Part shown: piece by piece, positions 60,909 through 64,000 of the stretch
Position numbering within the stretch: position 1 is the stretch's first letter
How the letters are laid out: the number at the start of each line of letters is the position of its first letter
Assembly (NCBI RefSeq): GCF_900129425.1
Contig: NZ_LT670817.1
Location: 2,666,001 to 2,730,000 of the forward strand
DNA length: 64,000 bases
Source: Bradyrhizobium erythrophlei
GTDB lineage: Bacteria; Pseudomonadota; Alphaproteobacteria; Rhizobiales; Xanthobacteraceae
Direction: 5' to 3'
Notes under the pieces: model-generated
Seen by the model: only the letters and a program-made list of their open reading frames with translations
Database searches by the model: none
Told to the model about the DNA's origin: nothing
Translations under genes and position numbers: made by a program

Positions 60909-61256
60909 ATTGCCCCGCCTCAACCGGTTGCGTACCGGTTCATTGCTCGTGAATTTATCTTGATCTTCTGCGATCCGAATTACAAGCGATGACCGCGTTT
61001 GAAAGTGCGATTCATCTTCGATCGCGTCGCGAGTGTTGCCGCGTTGCAAGAGCGGACGCGGAATTTGCAAGCAAATGGTCGCTACAGGGCATTCGTTCCA
61101 ACTTCGGCGGGGAACATAATGACCCGGTCGATCTCGTTCGACGCCGGTCTTTCGATCCTCCGGAGGCCGTTGACCGGGTTCAATCGGCTTGCAAGATGCC
61201 ATATGATGCTGCCGCGCGGTGGCTGAAGCCCCCGGTGCGTGCGAAGAGGCGGTGCT

Positions 61257-62819
61257 ATGGCTGCTCCCGATAACAATTTGGCCGATACCGACGAGAAAAT
61301 TTTCATCGGAAAGGGTGAAGTGCCTGCCTGGCTGACGCTTGGGCTTGCAAATCGCCATGGCCTCGTCACCGGCGCGACCGGAACCGGAAAGACCGTCTCG
61401 CTGCAGGTGATGGCCGAGGGATTTGCGCGTGCGGGCGTTCCGGTGTTCGCGGCCGATATCAAGGGAGACCTATCGGGTATCTCCGAGGTCGGTGAGGCCA
61501 AGGATTTTATCGTCAAACGGGCCAGCGATATGGGCCTCCGCTTTCAACCCGACCAGTTTTCGACCGTGTTCTGGGACGTGTTCGGCGAGCAGGGTCATCC
61601 GGTGCGCGCCACCGTCTCGGAAATGGGTCCGCTGCTGCTCTCGCGCATGATGGATCTGAACGACGTCGGCGAAGGCGTGCTGAACATCGCGTTCAAGGTG
61701 GCCGACGAGCAGGGGCTGCTGCTGCTGGACATGAAGGATCTGCGGGCAATCCTGTCTTTCATTGCAGAACACGCCGCCGAGCTGACCACGGAATATGGAA
61801 ACGTTTCGAAACAGACCATCGGAACCATCCAGCGTCAGCTCCTGGTGCTGGAAAATCAGGGTGGCGCCAGGTTTTTCGGCGAGCCGGCGCTGGCGCTGAA
61901 GGATTTCATGCGCACCGACAGCGCTGGCCGGGGCATGGTCAACATCCTGGTGGCGGACAAACTCATGCAGAGCCCCCGGCTGTACGCGACCTTCCTGCTG
62001 TGGATGCTGTCGGAGCTGTTCGAAGAGTTGCCGGAGGTCGGCGATCCGCTGAAACCCAAGCTCGTGTTCTTCTTCGACGAAGCGCATTTACTGTTCAACG
62101 ATGCGCCGAAGGCGCTGCTGGACAAGATCGAACAGGTGGTGCGGCTGATACGCTCGAAGGGCGTCGGGGTTTATTTCGTGACGCAAAACCCGGTCGATGT
62201 GCCGGACAAGGTGCTCGCCCAATTGGGCAACCGCGTGCAGCACGCGCTGCGGGCCTTCACGCCGCGTGACCAGAAGGCGGTCGCGGCGGCGGCGCAGACG
62301 TTCCGGCCCAATCCGAAGCTCGACACTGCCCAGATCATCATGGAATTAGGCAAGGGCGAAGCGCTGGTGTCGTTTCTGGAAGGCAACGGCACGCCGGCGA
62401 TGGTCGAGCGCGTCATGATAAGGCCGCCAACGGCGCGGATAGGTCCGATCACTGCAGAGGAACGCAAGGCGATCATGGACAAGAGCCCGGTAAAGGGCAA
62501 ATACGACACCACGATCGATTCCGAATCCGCCTACGAGGTGCTGCAGAAGCGCGTGGCCGGGACCGCGGCGACCGCGGGCGGCGGCGGCGGTATTCTCGGG
62601 CAAATCGGCGCGATCGTCGGGACGATTTTCGGCACCAACGTGTCGCGCGGCAGGATGTCGACCGGTCAGGTGATCGCGCGAAGCGTCACACGTTCGGTCA
62701 CCAACAAGGTGGTCGGCGGGGTGGCCGCCGATCTCGGCAAGTCGGTGGGCGGCTCGATCGGCGGCTCGGTCGGTCGCGCCATCGTGCGCGGCGCGCTCGG
62801 CGGCTTGCTGCGACGATAA
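61257..62819 (+). CDS. DUF853 HerA-like ATPase (YjgR type)
   Basis: A 520-residue P-loop ATPase of the HerA/FtsK superfamily. GLVTGATGTGKTVSLQVMAE is the Walker A; KLVFFFDEAHLLFNDAPKA the Walker B; YFVTQNPVDVPDKVLAQLGN a later motor part. DIKGDLSGISEVGE near residue 60 is characteristic of DUF853. The C-terminal ~80 residues are glycine-rich. Start 61257 has an AGAGG site; a GTG at 61239 is possible. The biological target is unknown. Confidence 0.93.
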   Translation: MAAPDNNLADTDEKIFIGKGEVPAWLTLGLANRHGLVTGATGTGKTVSLQVMAEGFARAGVPVFAADIKGDLSGISEVGEAKDFIVKRASDMGLRFQPDQFSTVFWDVFGEQGHPVRATVSEMGPLLLSRMMDLNDVGEGVLNIAFKVADEQGLLLLDMKDLRAILSFIAEHAAELTTEYGNVSKQTIGTIQRQLLVLENQGGARFFGEPALALKDFMRTDSAGRGMVNILVADKLMQSPRLYATFLLWMLSELFEELPEVGDPLKPKLVFFFDEAHLLFNDAPKALLDKIEQVVRLIRSKGVGVYFVTQNPVDVPDKVLAQLGNRVQHALRAFTPRDQKAVAAAAQTFRPNPKLDTAQIIMELGKGEALVSFLEGNGTPAMVERVMIRPPTARIGPITAEERKAIMDKSPVKGKYDTTIDSESAYEVLQKRVAGTAATAGGGGGILGQIGAIVGTIFGTNVSRGRMSTGQVIARSVTRSVTNKVVGGVAADLGKSVGGSIGGSVGRAIVRGALGGLLRR

Positions 62820-62899
62820 AGTCTTGGTGCGTTGGAATCCAGGAGCGTTGCGGTCATCTGCCGCGTCGTGATCTCCCTCTGATTTTCGGAAAGTTTCGT

Positions 62900-64000
62900 G
62901 TGCTGAGATACCCATCGTGGCGAGCGCCAATCGATATTCTGTTTCTGATCTGCTGTATCGCGCTGACGGCCGATGTGCTCGTTCCCGAGATTTGGGGGAG
63001 CGGAAAGACCAAGGACTATCCGCTGTGGTTCTGGGCCGGACAGCAGATCCTGCAGGGCGGCGATCTCTATCCCAGCGATGCCAAGGCCTATTTCAATTTC
63101 ATTTACCCGCCGCTGTCGGCGGTGCTGCTCGCGATACCCAGCTATTTCGGCAAGATACCGCTGTATCTTTGCCTGTCGGCTTTCAACGCGGTGGCGTGGT
63201 GGATAACGGCTCAATTCTCGAACGCGATGACCGGGTCCGGCAAGATGCCCGGCCCGTGGCTGTTCGCGCTGCCGGGCTTCGTCACGGTGTCGTTCGTGTT
63301 CGACATGTTCGATCTCGGGCAACCCAACCTCGTGCTGCTGGCGATGATGCTGTACGGGTTCTGGCTGCTGCAGCACGACCGGCCGTGGATGGGCGGAAGC
63401 ATGTTTGCGCTGGCCACGGCACTCAAGGTCTTTCCGGTGGCGGTGTTGCCCTATCTGGCGTGGCGAAGGCAGTGGGCGGCGCTTGCCGGCATGATTGTCT
63501 TTCTGGGAATTTTTCTGTTCGTGGTTCCGGCGCCGGTACGCGGTTTCCGGCACAACGTTTCCGAATTGAAGACCTGGTATCAGGGAATGGTTGGATCGAG
63601 TTCGGAGCAGGGGTTCGGACAGCGTGGCGAGCAGAACTGGTCCTGGGTCAATCAATCCATCATCGCCGTGACCCACCGGCTGACGCGCCCGGTCAATTAC
63701 AACCAGGACAATCCGGCCAAGCCGCCGGCGTACATGAATCTGCTCGATCTCGATTTCAGGACCGCCAATTGGGTCGTGCTCGCGATCTCGCTGGCGATCG
63801 GGCTTGGCTTCATCGCGATCATGCCGGCGCGCTCGCGGACGACACCCCGCTCGAATGCGGAAGAACTCGGCATCCTGTTCTGCCTGATGACGGTGGCGTC
63901 GCCGCTGGCCCGGCAGTATTATTTCATGTGGCTGTTCTTTCCGATCACCATCCTGGTCCACCGGGCGGTCTATGATCCACGTCCTGCCGCGCAGATCGGT
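62900..64000 (+). CDS. GT87-type (DUF2029) membrane glycosyltransferase, partial
   Basis: About 367 residues are present and the gene runs off the right edge. Many membrane helices and loop sequences such as KDYPLWFWAGQQILQGGDLY and YPPLSAVLLAIPSYFG fit the polyprenol-phosphate-mannose-dependent GT87 family. The GTG at 62900 follows GGAAAG at 6 nt; no earlier start is better. The sugar and acceptor are unknown; the product is membrane bound. Confidence 0.85.
   Translation, partial: MLRYPSWRAPIDILFLICCIALTADVLVPEIWGSGKTKDYPLWFWAGQQILQGGDLYPSDAKAYFNFIYPPLSAVLLAIPSYFGKIPLYLCLSAFNAVAWWITAQFSNAMTGSGKMPGPWLFALPGFVTVSFVFDMFDLGQPNLVLLAMMLYGFWLLQHDRPWMGGSMFALATALKVFPVAVLPYLAWRRQWAALAGMIVFLGIFLFVVPAPVRGFRHNVSELKTWYQGMVGSSSEQGFGQRGEQNWSWVNQSIIAVTHRLTRPVNYNQDNPAKPPAYMNLLDLDFRTANWVVLAISLAIGLGFIAIMPARSRTTPRSNAEELGILFCLMTVASPLARQYYFMWLFFPITILVHRAVYDPRPAAQIG

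Overview
The window reads as a chromosomal segment of a high-GC alphaproteobacterium of the Bradyrhizobium/Rhodopseudomonas group (Nitrobacteraceae). This rests on family content: an imuA-imuB-dnaE2 cassette behind a GAAC-N7-GAAC LexA box, a GGAAC-N16-CGTT stress promoter, a DUF1109-controlled ECF sigma factor, a TIGR03808/TIGR03809 pair, and rhizobial palindromic repeats. No database search was run, so every family name comes from recognised motifs. No rRNA, tRNA or CRISPR array was seen.

Layout. 0-4.2 kb: the start of a GMC oxidoreductase, an M20 amidohydrolase, a PiT phosphate transporter and a DUF892 ferritin-like stress protein. 4.2-10.9 kb: a DNA damage block, with a UdgX-type uracil-DNA glycosylase divergent from imuA-imuB-dnaE2 and one LexA box between them. 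10.9-26.9 kb: a CoA-transferase, an RND efflux pair, a membrane-anchored alpha/beta hydrolase, a P-loop kinase, a TolC-like protein, acyl-CoA enzymes and a SigF/NrsF-like pair. 27-33 kb: a tandem beta-barrel protein, an AraC regulator, a DUF2336 protein and a diguanylate cyclase. 32.4-35.4 kb: an ECF sigma factor, its anti-sigma factor and a subtilase in one operon. 35.8-40.1 kb: the TIGR03809/TIGR03808 pair, a cupin, pyroglutamyl peptidase and MeaB. 40.1-44.6 kb: a repeat-rich accessory zone with an IS1111-type IS110 element inserted in a REP palindrome, an outer-membrane protein and the broken end of an amidase gene. 44.9-50.3 kb: an ABC importer with a formamidase, then a sulfite-oxidase-like enzyme. 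50.5-53.4 kb: a GAF/PAS histidine kinase with a frameshifted upstream remnant, and a VapBC-type pair. 53.4-64 kb: both methylmalonyl-CoA mutase subunits, folP-folB-folK, a DUF853 ATPase and the start of a GT87 glycosyltransferase.

Systems. (1) LexA-controlled translesion synthesis beside a covalent-type uracil glycosylase. (2) Methylmalonyl-CoA mutase with its chaperone MeaB. (3) Uptake of an unknown small compound coupled to amide hydrolysis. (4) A sigma/anti-sigma/subtilase operon in which the anti-sigma periplasmic domain resembles the protease propeptide.

The most unusual signals are palindromic repeats of about 135-140 bp carried in frame inside two conserved enzymes (dnaE2 and the mutase small subunit) with a third intergenic copy, the propeptide-like anti-sigma domain, and the IS1111-type element whose ends and REP target can be read to the base.
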